From Sandaracinobacteroides sp031425455 (GTDB lineage: Bacteria; Pseudomonadota; Alphaproteobacteria; Sphingomonadales; Sphingomonadaceae): a stretch of DNA of 61,386 nt. Below, one piece after another: positions 23,196 through 33,047 of the stretch; the stretch's first letter is position 1, and every line of letters starts with the position of its first letter. The DNA lies in assembly GCA_031425455.1 (NCBI GenBank), contig JANPJJ010000016.1, positions 1 through 61,386 on the forward strand, written 5' to 3'. A program made the translations under genes and the position numbers. Below the pieces are notes generated by a model. That model was not told where the DNA came from, did not search any database, and worked only from the letters and a program-made list of their open reading frames with translations.

Positions 23196-24634
23196 GCGAT
23201 CCGCTGGCAACCGTGCGCGAGCGCATCAGCGGGTTCGCGATCGACCATCGCCTCGTGGCGCCGGGCAGCGTGTTCGGGGCGTTCCGGGGCGAGCGGTTCG
23301 ACGGCGAAAGCGTGATCGCCGACGCCGTGAAGGCCGGCGCCGTCGCGGTGGTCGCCCGGCCGGAGGCGCCGGTGGCGGGGGCGCTCCATGTCGCCGATGC
23401 CGAGCCCCGGCGCGCGTTCGCCCGGCTCGCGGCCGGCTTCTATGCGCCTTATCCGCCGGTCACCGTTGCGATCACCGGCACCAACGGCAAGACTTCCACG
23501 GCCGAAATCGTCCGCCAGCTCTGGCACCTGTCGGGCGAGCGGGCCGCCAGCATCGGGACGCTGGGCGTGACCACGGCGGGCGAGCAGGTGAAGGCCGGGG
23601 CGGGAGGGCTGACCACGCCCGATATCGTCACTTTCCTGTCCAATGCAGCCGGCCTTGCGCGCGAAGGCATCAGCCACCTTGCCTTCGAGGCCAGCTCGCA
23701 CGGGCTGGCGCAGTATCGCACCGAAGGGCTGCCGGTGCGCGCGGCTGCCTTCACCAACCTCACTCGCGACCATCTGGATTATCACGCCACGATGGACGCC
23801 TATTTCGCGGCCAAGCTGCGGCTTTTCACCGAAGTGCTGGACGCCGACGGCACTGCGGTTGTGTGGCTGGACCGGGAGGCGGCGGGCGCTGGCTATAACC
23901 TGGCCGTGATCGAGGCTGTGCGGTCGCGCGGCGTGAAGCTGCTGACGGTCGGGCCCGACGGCGACGACCTGAAGCTGGTGAAGCGCGTGCCGACGCTGCT
24001 GGGGCAGACCCTGGCCGTGGCCCATGGTGGCGGCGAGCAGATGGTGACCCTGCCGCTGATCGGCGGCTATCAGGCGGCCAACGCGCTGGTGGCCGCGGGC
24101 CTTGCGCTGGCATGCGGGATGGAGGCGAAGGCGGCGCTGGCGGGCTTGTCGCGGATTTCGGGCGTACGCGGCCGGCTGGAGCGGGCGGTGATCACGCCCT
24201 CGGGAGCGCCGGTCTACGTCGACTATGCCCACACCCCGGACGCACTGGAGGCGGCAGTGGCGGCGCTGCGCCCGCACACGGCCAACCGGCTGATCTTGAT
24301 GTTCGGCTGCGGCGGCGACCGCGACCGGGGCAAGCGGCCGGAGATGGGGGCCATTGCCGCGCGCCAGGCCGACCTGGTGATCGTGACCGACGACAATCCG
24401 CGGAGCGAGGACCCGGCCACGATCCGCGCCGCCATCCTGGAGGCAGCGCCCGGCGCACGGGAAATCGGCGGGCGGGCCGAGGCGATTCGGGCCGCCGTGG
24501 GCGAAGCGAAACAGGGCGATGTCGTGCTGCTGGCGGGCAAGGGCCATGAGCAGGGCCAGATTATGGGCACCGACGTGCTGCCGTTCGACGATGTCGAGGT
24601 GGCGCAGACGGCTGCCGGGGCGCTGCAAAGATGA
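23192..24634 (+). CDS. murE: UDP-MurNAc-L-Ala-D-Glu:meso-diaminopimelate ligase
   Basis: 480-residue cytoplasmic Mur ligase adding the third stem-peptide residue. The ATP loop is GTNGKT (about 96-101). DNPR (D401-R404) is the meso-diaminopimelate specificity motif, so the organism should have a standard Gram-negative A1-gamma peptidoglycan. YVDYAHTPDAL and FGCGGDRDRGKR are further family blocks. ATGA overlaps at both ends. Confidence 0.97.
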   Translation: MSDPLATVRERISGFAIDHRLVAPGSVFGAFRGERFDGESVIADAVKAGAVAVVARPEAPVAGALHVADAEPRRAFARLAAGFYAPYPPVTVAITGTNGKTSTAEIVRQLWHLSGERAASIGTLGVTTAGEQVKAGAGGLTTPDIVTFLSNAAGLAREGISHLAFEASSHGLAQYRTEGLPVRAAAFTNLTRDHLDYHATMDAYFAAKLRLFTEVLDADGTAVVWLDREAAGAGYNLAVIEAVRSRGVKLLTVGPDGDDLKLVKRVPTLLGQTLAVAHGGGEQMVTLPLIGGYQAANALVAAGLALACGMEAKAALAGLSRISGVRGRLERAVITPSGAPVYVDYAHTPDALEAAVAALRPHTANRLILMFGCGGDRDRGKRPEMGAIAARQADLVIVTDDNPRSEDPATIRAAILEAAPGAREIGGRAEAIRAAVGEAKQGDVVLLAGKGHEQGQIMGTDVLPFDDVEVAQTAAGALQR

Positions 24635-25989
24635 CGCCGCTGTGGGCCGGCGCCGAGATTGCGGCTGCGACCGGCGGGCAGCTCTCCGCGCCGTTCGAGG
24701 TGGACGGGGTGTCGTTCGACAGCCGGGAGGTGATCGGCGGCGAGCTGTTCGTCGCGCTCCGCGGCACCGCGACCGATGGGCATCGCTTCGTCGATGCAGC
24801 CGCCACGCGAGGGGCGGCGGGCTTCCTGGTGGAAGCGCCGGTCGACCGGCCGCATGTGTGCGTCGCCGACAGCCAGCGCGCGCTCGACGCACTGGCGATC
24901 GCCGCCCGCGCCCGCACCGGCGCCACCATCGTCGGCGTGACCGGAAGCGTCGGCAAGACCGGCACCAAGGAAGCGCTGCGCCGCGCGTTCGAGCGGACGG
25001 CGCCGGATGCCGCGCACGGGTCGGTGAAGAGCTACAACAACCACACCGGCGTGCCGCTCAGCCTGGCGCGGATGCCGGCCGCCACGCAGTTCGGCGTGTT
25101 CGAGATGGGCATGAACCACGCCGGCGAGATCGCAGCGCTCACCCGGATGGTGCGCCCGCATGTCGCCGTCGTCACCTGGGTCGCCAATGCGCATATCGAG
25201 AATTTCGCCGACGAAGAAGGGATCGCCCGCGCCAAGGCGGAGATTTTCGAGGGCGTGGAACCCGGCGGCACCGCCGTCTGGCCGCACGACAACCGCCACG
25301 CCGCCATCCTGTCGTCGGCCGTCGCGGCGCACGGTCTTGCGTCGCTCAGCTTCGGCTGGAACGAGGGCGCCGATGTCCGCGTGCTGGCGGCCGACATCGG
25401 TGCCGAGGGCACCGATCTGGTTGCCGATGTCGCCGGCGACGAGCTGCACTGCCGGGTCGGCATGGCGGGGCGCCACTGGGTCGGCAATGCGCTGGCGGTG
25501 CTGGCCGCGGTGAAGGCGGCTGGCGGCGACCTTGCCGAGGCCGGGCTGGCGCTGGCCGGGATGACCGGCCTTGCTGGGCGGGGCAGCCGGGTGACGGTGC
25601 AAGTGCCCGGCGGCAGCGCCATCCTGATCGACGAAAGCTACAACGCCAATCCGGCCTCGATGGCGGCCGCGCTTGCGGTGCTGGGCGCGTGGCCGGCGCG
25701 GCGGCGCCTCGCGGTGCTGGGCGCGATGCGCGAGCTGGGCGGCGAAGTGGACGCGCTCCACGCCGGCCTGAAGGCGCCGATCGCCGAGGCCGGGGTTGCG
25801 GAGATCGCGCTGGTGGGCCCGGAAATGGCGGCGCTGAAGCTGGACGGCGCAGCCTATCTGCCGGACGCCGATGCTGCGACCGACTGGGCCCGCGCGATGC
25901 TTCGCGACGGCGACGTGCTGCTGGTGAAGGGATCGAACTCGGTCGGCCTGGGCCGGCTGGTCGGCGCCCTGAAGGGGGCCGCCGCATGA
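24631..25989 (+). CDS. murF: UDP-MurNAc-tripeptide:D-Ala-D-Ala ligase
   Basis: 452-residue Mur ligase adding D-Ala-D-Ala to complete the pentapeptide. ATP loop TGSVGKT (about 104-110); the central block includes FEMGMNHAGEI, and DESYNANPASM marks the C-terminal domain, both diagnostic for MurF rather than MurE. Its substrate dipeptide is made by the ddl product nine genes downstream. ATGA overlaps with murE and mraY. Confidence 0.97.
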   Translation: MTPLWAGAEIAAATGGQLSAPFEVDGVSFDSREVIGGELFVALRGTATDGHRFVDAAATRGAAGFLVEAPVDRPHVCVADSQRALDALAIAARARTGATIVGVTGSVGKTGTKEALRRAFERTAPDAAHGSVKSYNNHTGVPLSLARMPAATQFGVFEMGMNHAGEIAALTRMVRPHVAVVTWVANAHIENFADEEGIARAKAEIFEGVEPGGTAVWPHDNRHAAILSSAVAAHGLASLSFGWNEGADVRVLAADIGAEGTDLVADVAGDELHCRVGMAGRHWVGNALAVLAAVKAAGGDLAEAGLALAGMTGLAGRGSRVTVQVPGGSAILIDESYNANPASMAAALAVLGAWPARRRLAVLGAMRELGGEVDALHAGLKAPIAEAGVAEIALVGPEMAALKLDGAAYLPDADAATDWARAMLRDGDVLLVKGSNSVGLGRLVGALKGAAA

Positions 25990-27059
25990 TCTTCCACCTC
26001 GCCGAATGGCTCGGCTTCCCGGGCGCGCTGAACGTGATCCGCTACCTGACGTTCCGGTCGGGGGCGGCGCTGATGACGGCCCTGTGCATCGGCCTCATCA
26101 TCGGCCCGCGCTTCATCGCCTGGCTGCGGCAGAACCAGGGCAAGGGCCAGCCGATCCGCGAGGACGGGCCGGCATCGCACCTGATCACCAAGAAGGGCAC
26201 GCCCACCATGGGCGGGCTGATGATCCTGATCTGCCTCACCATCGCCACCCTGCTCTGGATGGAATGGAACAAGCCGTTCGTCTGGGCAGCCCTGTTCGTG
26301 ACGCTGGGGTTCGGCGCCATCGGCTTCATCGACGACTACAACAAGGTGATGAAGCGGACGTCGGCCGGCGTCTCCGGGCGGATGCGGCTGCTCGCCGAGT
26401 TCGTGATTGCCGCCATCGCCGTCTATTATGTGTCGCTGTTCACCGGCACCACGCTGTATCTCCCGTTCCTGAAGGACTTCGGGGTGGGGCTGGGCTGGTT
26501 CTATATCGCATTCGGGGCCTTCGTGATCGTCGGCGCCGGGAATGCAGTCAACCTCACCGACGGACTGGACGGGCTGGCGACGATGCCCGTCATCATCGCG
26601 GCGATGACGTTCGGCGTGATCGCCTATCTGGTCGGCAATGCGGTGTTCGCCGACTATCTCGGCGTGCATTTCGTGGCCGGTGCCGGCGAGCTACTGGTGT
26701 TCGTGGGCGCGCTGGTCGGCGCCGGGCTCGGCTTCCTGTGGTTCAACGCGCCGCCGGCGGCCGTGTTCATGGGCGACACCGGCAGCCTCGCGCTGGGCGG
26801 AGCGATCGGCACCATCGCCGTCATCACCAACCATGAGCTGGTGCTGGTGATCGTGGGCGGCCTGTTCGTGCTGGAGGCGGTGTCCGTCATCGTCCAGGTC
26901 GCCTCGTTCAAGCTGACCGGCAAGCGCGTGTTCAAGATGGCGCCGATCCACCATCATTTCGAGCAGCTGGGCTGGTCGGAATCGACCGTCGTCATCCGCT
27001 TCTGGATCATCGCGCTGGTGCTGGCCCTGTCCGGCCTCGCGACGTTGAAGCTGCGCTGA
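25986..27059 (+). CDS. mraY: phospho-MurNAc-pentapeptide translocase
   Basis: 357-residue polytopic membrane enzyme making lipid I from UDP-MurNAc-pentapeptide and undecaprenyl phosphate. About ten hydrophobic helices are evident. Conserved Asp and His motifs are present: FIDDYNK, NLTDGLDGLA, MGDTGSLALGG and the APIHHHFE loop. Its ATG overlaps the murF stop (ATGA); its TGA overlaps murD by one base (TGATG). Confidence 0.97.
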   Translation: MIFHLAEWLGFPGALNVIRYLTFRSGAALMTALCIGLIIGPRFIAWLRQNQGKGQPIREDGPASHLITKKGTPTMGGLMILICLTIATLLWMEWNKPFVWAALFVTLGFGAIGFIDDYNKVMKRTSAGVSGRMRLLAEFVIAAIAVYYVSLFTGTTLYLPFLKDFGVGLGWFYIAFGAFVIVGAGNAVNLTDGLDGLATMPVIIAAMTFGVIAYLVGNAVFADYLGVHFVAGAGELLVFVGALVGAGLGFLWFNAPPAAVFMGDTGSLALGGAIGTIAVITNHELVLVIVGGLFVLEAVSVIVQVASFKLTGKRVFKMAPIHHHFEQLGWSESTVVIRFWIIALVLALSGLATLKLR

Positions 27060-28360
27060 TGCTGGCCGCCCCCTCTCTCGCCGGCCGGCGTTTCGCGGTC
27101 TATGGCCTCGCCCGCTCGGGCCTGTCGGTGCTGCGCTTCCTCGCCCGCTCGGGCGTAGCGGCCGTCGGCTGGGACGAGGCGGATGCGGCCCGGGCCACCG
27201 CCCTCGCGGAATTCCCGGATCTTGTGCTTGCCGATCCGGCGACCCTCGATCTTGCCGGCTTCGACGGACTGGTCGTCTCGCCAGGCGTGCCGCTGAACCG
27301 GCACCCGCTGGCGGCACGGGCGCGGGCGGCCGGCGTACCGATCCTGGGCGACATCGAGCTGTTCCAGCAGGCCCGCGAAACCCTGCCGCGGCACAGGCTG
27401 GTCGCGATCACCGGCACCAACGGCAAGTCGACGACGACGGCGCTGCTGCATCATCTGCTCGCGTCCGCCGGCATCACCGCCCGCCTTGGCGGCAATATCG
27501 GGCTCCCCATCCTGGACCAGCCGCAATTGCCGGCGGGCGGGGTCTATGTGCTGGAGCTTTCCAGCTTCCAGATCGACCTCTGCACGACACTGGCCTGCGA
27601 CGTCGCGATCTATACCAACCTCACGCCTGATCATCTGGACCGCTACGAGGGCCTGCCGGGCTATGCCGCCGCCAAGGCGCGGCTGTTCGCGATGCAGCCC
27701 CCCGGCGCCCACGCGGTGATTGCGACGGACGACGACTGGACCCGCGCCGCCGCCGCCGCGCTGCCGCCGGGGCTCCGGCTGGCCCGGGTTTCCGCCACCG
27801 ACATCGCCCCGCACGACCAGGCGCGCTGGCCCGCGCTCGCCGGGCCGCACAATGCGCAGAATGTCGCCTGCGCCGCAGCCGCCGCCCGGCTGCTGGGCGT
27901 GGGCGAGCAGGCGCTGGAAGCGGGCCTGCGCAGCTTCCCCGGCCTGCCGCACCGGATGGAAATCGTGGGCGAGGTCGTCGGCGTCCGCTATGTCAACGAC
28001 AGCAAGGCGACCAACCCCACCAGCGTCGCGCCCGCGCTGCAGGCATTCGACCATATTCACTGGATTCTGGGCGGGCAGGCCAAGACGCCCGAGCTGGACG
28101 CCTGCCTGCCGCATCTGGGCACGGTGAAGGCCGCCTATGTGATCGGGGAAGCCGCCCCGCTGTTCGCCGCCATTCTCCGACCATATCTGGGCGTGACCGA
28201 GGCGGGAACGCTGGACGCCGCCGTCGATGCCGCGGCGGGCGCCGCCGTTGCCGGGGACACCGTGCTGCTGTCGCCGGCCTGCGCCTCGTTCGACCAGTTC
28301 CACGATTACGAAGCGCGCGGGGCGGCCTTCCGCGATGCCGTCCGAAGGATGGCCCAATGA
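27059..28360 (+). CDS. murD: UDP-MurNAc-L-Ala:D-glutamate ligase
   Basis: 433-residue Mur ligase adding D-Glu. It has the ATP loop GTNGKST (about 119-125), LSSFQID and NLTPDHLDRY in the central domain, and VNDSKATNP plus LLSPACASFDQF in the C-terminal part, the MurD pattern. The Rossmann-like N-terminus (VYGLARSGLS) binds UDP. The TGA overlaps the ATG of a ten-codon minicistron that leads into ftsW. Confidence 0.97.
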   Translation: MLAAPSLAGRRFAVYGLARSGLSVLRFLARSGVAAVGWDEADAARATALAEFPDLVLADPATLDLAGFDGLVVSPGVPLNRHPLAARARAAGVPILGDIELFQQARETLPRHRLVAITGTNGKSTTTALLHHLLASAGITARLGGNIGLPILDQPQLPAGGVYVLELSSFQIDLCTTLACDVAIYTNLTPDHLDRYEGLPGYAAAKARLFAMQPPGAHAVIATDDDWTRAAAAALPPGLRLARVSATDIAPHDQARWPALAGPHNAQNVACAAAAARLLGVGEQALEAGLRSFPGLPHRMEIVGEVVGVRYVNDSKATNPTSVAPALQAFDHIHWILGGQAKTPELDACLPHLGTVKAAYVIGEAAPLFAAILRPYLGVTEAGTLDAAVDAAAGAAVAGDTVLLSPACASFDQFHDYEARGAAFRDAVRRMAQ

Positions 28361-28389
28361 ACGAAGCCGGGAAGCGGATCGCCGCATGA
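28357..28389 (+). CDS. 10-codon minicistron linking murD and ftsW
   Basis: ATG 28357 overlaps the murD stop as ATGA; the frame encodes MNEAGKRIAA and its TGA (28387-28389) overlaps the ftsW ATG (28386), again as ATGA. It thus fills the only sizeable gap in the murD-to-ftsA run with two four-base overlaps. No peptide function is implied; the likely role, if any, is to carry terminating ribosomes from murD to ftsW. Confidence 0.4.
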   Translation: MNEAGKRIAA

Positions 28390-29582
28390 GCTTCCTCACG
28401 ATCTCGTTCGGGCGCGCCGATCGCAACCCGGTGGCCCGCTGGTTCTGGACCATCGACCGGCCGCTGCTGGCGATGCTGATGGTGCTTGTGGGCGTCGGCA
28501 TCCTGGCAGTGGCGGCCGCCTCGCCGGCCGCTGCGCTCCGGCTGTCGGACGGGGTCACGAAGGTGCCGCCGCTGCACTTCCTCTATCGCCAGCTGATGTG
28601 GGTGGCCGCCGGCGTCCCGCTGATGCTGGGCATCTCGATGCTGACCAAGGATGCCGCGCGCCGCTTTGCCCTGGGGGGCTGCCTCTTCTTCCTGGTGCTC
28701 CTGATGCTGGTGCCGGTGATCGGGGCCGAGAACAACGGCGCGCAGCGCTGGATCCAGCTGCCCGGCTTCCAGATGCAGCCGATCGAGTTCCTGAAGCCCT
28801 TCTTCGTGGTGACCACCGCCTGGCTGTTCGCAATGCGCTTCGAGGACCGGTCGCTGCCGGTGATCCCGGCCGGCGGCTTCCTCTTGATGCTGATCGTCGC
28901 CTTCCTGGTGATGCAGCCGGACTTCGGCCAGGCCGCGCTGGTGATCGCGATCTGGCTGGTACAGGCGGTGCTGGCGGGGCTACCCTTGCTGATCCTCGCG
29001 CTTGCCGTCGTCGCGCTGTTCGGCGGTCTGGTGGTCGCCTATCAGTTCGAGCCGCATATCCGGAACCGGATCGACGGCTATCTGCACGGCGAGGGCGATA
29101 CCTATCAGGTCGACCGGGCGCTGGACTGCTTCCGTTCGGGCGGGCTTTACGGCACCGGGCCGGGCGAGGGGACGGCCAAGTTCCGCCTGCCCGAAGCGCA
29201 GACCGACTATATCTTCTCGGTCATCGGCGAGGAGTTCGGTGCCATCGCCTGTTTCGCGCTCGCCCTACTATATCTTGCGATCGTGCTTCGGGTGCTGCTA
29301 CAACTGCTGGACGAAGACGACCCCTTCACGCTGCTCGCAGCGACGGGACTGGTCGCACAGTTCGGGGGTCAGGCGCTCATCAACATGAGTGTGAATGTGG
29401 CGCTGGCGCCTTCCAAGGGAATGACCCTTCCGTTCGTCAGCCATGGCGGCTCCAGCTTCCTGGCAACCGCTGTCGCGATGGGCCTGCTGCTGGCGCTGAC
29501 CCGGCGCAACCGGCACCTGAAATCCTCGCCCTATCTGCAGGATCCGCTGTCGTCCCTGCCGGCGCGTGGGGTGCCGGCATGA
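28386..29582 (+). CDS. ftsW: septal peptidoglycan glycosyltransferase FtsW
   Basis: 398-residue SEDS-family polymerase with about ten membrane helices, partner of FtsI. Family motifs: GAENNGAQRWIQLPGFQMQPIEFLK, MQPDFGQAALV, IFSVIGEEFG and LPFVSHGGSS near the end. Start ATG 28386 is the first that gives a normal N-terminus; the frame continues upstream inside murD. Its TGA overlaps the murG ATG. Confidence 0.96.
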   Translation: MSFLTISFGRADRNPVARWFWTIDRPLLAMLMVLVGVGILAVAAASPAAALRLSDGVTKVPPLHFLYRQLMWVAAGVPLMLGISMLTKDAARRFALGGCLFFLVLLMLVPVIGAENNGAQRWIQLPGFQMQPIEFLKPFFVVTTAWLFAMRFEDRSLPVIPAGGFLLMLIVAFLVMQPDFGQAALVIAIWLVQAVLAGLPLLILALAVVALFGGLVVAYQFEPHIRNRIDGYLHGEGDTYQVDRALDCFRSGGLYGTGPGEGTAKFRLPEAQTDYIFSVIGEEFGAIACFALALLYLAIVLRVLLQLLDEDDPFTLLAATGLVAQFGGQALINMSVNVALAPSKGMTLPFVSHGGSSFLATAVAMGLLLALTRRNRHLKSSPYLQDPLSSLPARGVPA

Positions 29583-30682
29583 GCCTCTCCGTCCTCATCG
29601 CAGCCGGCGGCACGGGTGGCCACATGGTCCCGGCCCACGCCCTGTCGGACGAGCTCAGGCGGCGCGGCCACCGGGTCACCTTGCTCACCGACGCGCGCGG
29701 GCTTCGCTTCCCTGGCCTGTTCGAGGGCGTTGAAAAACATGTGCTGGAAAGCGCGACGGCAGCCGGGCTGAACCCGGTCGCCTGGGTGAAGGCCGGCCTT
29801 GCCGTGCTGCGCGGCCGGTCGCGCGGCGCGCATGTCGCCCGGGATGTGTCGGCCAACGCGGTGGTCGGCTTCGGCGGCTACCCCTCGCTGCCTGGTCTGC
29901 TGGCGGGCGCTTCGATGAAGCTGCCGGCGCTGATCCATGAACAGAATGCCGTGCTGGGCCGCGTCAACCGGCGGTTGCAGCGCCGCGTCAGCGCGATCGC
30001 GCTGACCTATGCCGAAACGGCGAGGCTGAACCCGGCGCAGAAAGCGAAGACGACGCTGACCGGCAACCCCGTGCGCGCCGCGATCCTGGCCGCGCGCGAC
30101 GTCCCGTTCGCCCCGCCCACGGCAGACGCGCCGCTCCGTCTGCTGGTGGTGGGCGGCAGCCAGGGCGCCCGCATCCTGGGTCGGCTGGTACCCGATGCGG
30201 TCGCGCTGCTCCCGGCCGATCTGCGCCGGCGCCTCTGCATCGAACAGCAGTGCCGGGTGGAGGACCTTTCCACCGTTGCCGAAGCCTATGCCGCAGCCGG
30301 GGTCGAGGCGGACTGCCAGACCTATATGGCGGACCTGCCCGAGCGGCTGGCCGCGGCGCACTTGGTGATATCGCGCGCCGGGGCCTCCACCATGGCCGAG
30401 TTGATGGCGCTGGGCCGCCCCGCCATCCTGGTGCCGTTTGCGGCCGCGACGGACGATCACCAGACCGCGAACGCGGCCGGGTTCGTGGCGGCAGGGGCCG
30501 GGCTGATGCTGCGCGAGGCGGACGCAAGCGCCGCCACGCTGAGCGGCCATCTGACCGGATTCCTGAAGTCTCCCGAAACGCTGTCGGCGGCGGCGGCGGC
30601 GGCGCGCGGGCTTGGCGTCCCCGATGCCGCGGCCCGGCTCGCCGATCTGGTCGAGCATGAAGTGCGGGCCTTCGCATCATGA
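29579..30682 (+). CDS. murG: UDP-GlcNAc:lipid I GlcNAc transferase MurG
   Basis: 367-residue peripheral membrane GT-B glycosyltransferase forming lipid II. Glycine-rich loops GGTGGH at the N-terminus and VVGGSQGAR in the middle, HEQNAVLGRVNR, and ISRAGASTMAEL (UDP-GlcNAc site) are all in place. It overlaps ftsW and murC by ATGA. Confidence 0.96.
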   Translation: MSLSVLIAAGGTGGHMVPAHALSDELRRRGHRVTLLTDARGLRFPGLFEGVEKHVLESATAAGLNPVAWVKAGLAVLRGRSRGAHVARDVSANAVVGFGGYPSLPGLLAGASMKLPALIHEQNAVLGRVNRRLQRRVSAIALTYAETARLNPAQKAKTTLTGNPVRAAILAARDVPFAPPTADAPLRLLVVGGSQGARILGRLVPDAVALLPADLRRRLCIEQQCRVEDLSTVAEAYAAAGVEADCQTYMADLPERLAAAHLVISRAGASTMAELMALGRPAILVPFAAATDDHQTANAAGFVAAGAGLMLREADASAATLSGHLTGFLKSPETLSAAAAAARGLGVPDAAARLADLVEHEVRAFAS

Positions 30683-32127
30683 CTGGCTTCAACAAGCCCG
30701 GCGGCGGCGCCGCCTTCAACAACAAGGTGGGGCCCATCCACTTCATCGGCATCGGCGGCATCGGCATGTCGGGCATCGCCGAGGTGATGGCGAACCTGGG
30801 CTTCCAGGTGCAGGGCTCGGACATCGCCGAGGGCTATGTGGTGCAGGGCCTGCGCACCAAGGGTATCGACGTGATGGTGGGCCACCGGGCGGAAAATCTG
30901 GGGGATGCGGCTGTCGTTGTCACCTCCACCGCGATCCGGCCGGGCAATCCCGAAGTCGATCTCGCGCTGGCGCGGCGCATCCCCGTGGTGCGCCGGGCCG
31001 AGATGCTGGCCGAGCTGATGCGGCTGAAATCGACCGTGTGCGTCGCCGGGACCCACGGCAAGACCACGACAACCTCGATGGTGGCCGCCCTGCTGGACGC
31101 CGGCGGCATGGACCCGACCGTCATCAACGGCGGCATCATCAACAGCTACGGCTCCAACGCCCGGCTGGGCGACGGCGAGTGGATGGTGGTGGAAGCCGAC
31201 GAAAGCGACGGCAGCTTCCTTCGCCTGCCCCCCACGCTGGCCGTCGTCACCAATATCGACCCCGAGCATCTGGACCATTATGGCGACTTCGAGACCGCCA
31301 AGGCCGCGTTCCGCCAGTTCATCCAGAAAGTGCCCTTCTACGGCGCAGCGATCCTGTGCCTCGATCATCCCGAAGTGCAGGCGATGCTGCCCCTGGTCGC
31401 GGACCGGCGCACCATCACCTATGGATTCGCAGGCCAGGCCGATGTGCGGGGCGACAATGTGGTGCCGGTGCCGGGCGGCAACCGCTTCGACGTGACCCTG
31501 CGCACCTTCGGGACGGACGAGCGCCACTACAAGGACCTGATGCTGCCGATGCCGGGGCGGCACAATGTACTGAACGCGCTGGCGGCGATCGCGGTTGCCG
31601 ACCAGCTGGGGATCGGCGAGGACCGCATCCGTGACGGCTTCGCCAGGTTCGGCGGCGTAAAGCGGCGCTTCACCAATGTCGGGACGGTGGCGCTGGGTGG
31701 TGGCGAGGTCACCATCATCGACGACTACGGCCACCATCCGGTGGAGGTGAAAGCGGTGCTCGCTGCCGCGCGCGAGGGCGCGTCCGCGCGCGTGATCGCC
31801 GTGGTGCAGCCGCATCGCTACACCCGGCTGCGCGACCTGTTCGACGCGTGGAGCACCGCCTTCAACGACGCCGACACGGTCGTGCTGGCGCCGGTCTATG
31901 CGGCGGGCGAAGCGCCGATCGAGGGGATCAGCCACGAGAGCCTGGCGGACGCCCTCAAGCGCTCGGGCCATCGCCAGGTGCTGACAGTGGCGGGCGAGGC
32001 CGAGCTGGCCGGTACGCTGGCGCCGCTGCTGGGGCCGGGCGACATGGTGATCTGCCTGGGTGCGGGCGACATCACGAAATGGGCCGGAAACCTGGCCGCA
32101 GGGCTCAAGAAGGCGGGTGTGTGTTGA
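30679..32127 (+). CDS. murC: UDP-MurNAc:L-alanine ligase
   Basis: 482-residue Mur ligase for the first stem residue. UDP-binding HFIGIGGIGMSGIAEV (about 21-36), ATP loop GTHGKTT (124-130), and the MurC blocks VVEADESDGSF and DDYGHHPVE are present. It overlaps murG by ATGA and murB by one base (TGATG). Confidence 0.97.
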   Translation: MTGFNKPGGGAAFNNKVGPIHFIGIGGIGMSGIAEVMANLGFQVQGSDIAEGYVVQGLRTKGIDVMVGHRAENLGDAAVVVTSTAIRPGNPEVDLALARRIPVVRRAEMLAELMRLKSTVCVAGTHGKTTTTSMVAALLDAGGMDPTVINGGIINSYGSNARLGDGEWMVVEADESDGSFLRLPPTLAVVTNIDPEHLDHYGDFETAKAAFRQFIQKVPFYGAAILCLDHPEVQAMLPLVADRRTITYGFAGQADVRGDNVVPVPGGNRFDVTLRTFGTDERHYKDLMLPMPGRHNVLNALAAIAVADQLGIGEDRIRDGFARFGGVKRRFTNVGTVALGGGEVTIIDDYGHHPVEVKAVLAAAREGASARVIAVVQPHRYTRLRDLFDAWSTAFNDADTVVLAPVYAAGEAPIEGISHESLADALKRSGHRQVLTVAGEAELAGTLAPLLGPGDMVICLGAGDITKWAGNLAAGLKKAGVC

Positions 32128-33047
32128 TGGCGCTGGCCAAACGCCCCCCCGAAGGCTCTGGCGCCCTGCCGGTGCCGGCCGGCCGGCTGACGGCGCACGC
32201 ACCGCTGGCGCCGCTGGTATGGTTCAAGGCGGGCGGGGCGGCCGAATGGCTGTTCGAGCCGAAGGATGAAGCCGACCTCTGCGCATTCCTGACCGACCTG
32301 GACCCCGCCGTTCCGGTGATGGCGCTGGGGCTCGGCTCCAACCTGATCGTTCGCGACGGTGGGGTGCCCGGCGTGGTGGTCCGGCTCGGCAAGGCGTTCG
32401 CCGGAGTGCGGGTGCTGGATGCCTTCACATTGTCCTGCGGCGGCGGCGCCTCCGGGATCGCGGTCGCGTCTGCGGCGCGAGACGCCGGCATCGCCGGGCT
32501 CGAGTTTCTGCGCGGGATTCCCGGCACGGTCGGCGGGTTCGTTCGGATGAACGGCGGCGCCTATGGCCGCGAAGTCGCCGACATACTGGTCGAAGCGGAG
32601 GTGGTTCTGCGCTCGGGCGATGTGCAGACCCTTTCGGCGGCGCAGCTCGGCTACAGCTATCGCCATTCCGAGATGCCCGAGGGTGCCGTTGTCGTCTCTG
32701 CCACGCTGCGCGGCGCCCCCGGGGACCCTGCCGCCATCCAGGCCGAGATGGACCGGATCGCCGCCGCGCGCGAGGAAAGCCAGCCGCTGCGAACCCGCAC
32801 GGGCGGCTCCACCTTCAAGAACCCGCCGGCGGCCAAGGCATGGCAGCTGGTGGACGAAGCCGGCTGCCGCGGGCTGACCCTGGGCGGCGCGCAGGTGAGC
32901 AGGAAACACGCCAATTTCCTGATCAACATGGGCAATGCCACGGCGGCCGATATCGAGGCGCTCGGGGAAGAGGTCCGCCGACGCGTGAAGGCGAAGTCGG
33001 GCATCGAGCTGGAATGGGAAATCCAGCGGGTGGGAACCCGGGAATGA
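32127..33047 (+). CDS. murB: UDP-N-acetylenolpyruvoylglucosamine reductase
   Basis: 306-residue FAD enzyme reducing enolpyruvyl-UDP-GlcNAc to UDP-MurNAc with NADPH. FAD-binding GLGSNLIVRDGG and GIPGTVGG, YSYRHSEM, and GGSTFKNP (catalytic Ser region) mark the shorter type II MurB. It is in the expected slot between murC and ddl. Confidence 0.96.
   Translation: MALAKRPPEGSGALPVPAGRLTAHAPLAPLVWFKAGGAAEWLFEPKDEADLCAFLTDLDPAVPVMALGLGSNLIVRDGGVPGVVVRLGKAFAGVRVLDAFTLSCGGGASGIAVASAARDAGIAGLEFLRGIPGTVGGFVRMNGGAYGREVADILVEAEVVLRSGDVQTLSAAQLGYSYRHSEMPEGAVVVSATLRGAPGDPAAIQAEMDRIAAAREESQPLRTRTGGSTFKNPPAAKAWQLVDEAGCRGLTLGGAQVSRKHANFLINMGNATAADIEALGEEVRRRVKAKSGIELEWEIQRVGTRE

Noticed and set aside
21024..23210. 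728-codon open frame antisense to ftsL/ftsI
   Set aside because: Its translation is Arg/His-rich low-complexity sequence with no motif, and the plus strand carries complete FtsL and FtsI. It is a GC-codon-bias shadow.
24223..25761. 512-codon open frame antisense to murE/murF
   Set aside because: It spans the junction of two certain plus-strand genes and has no family features.
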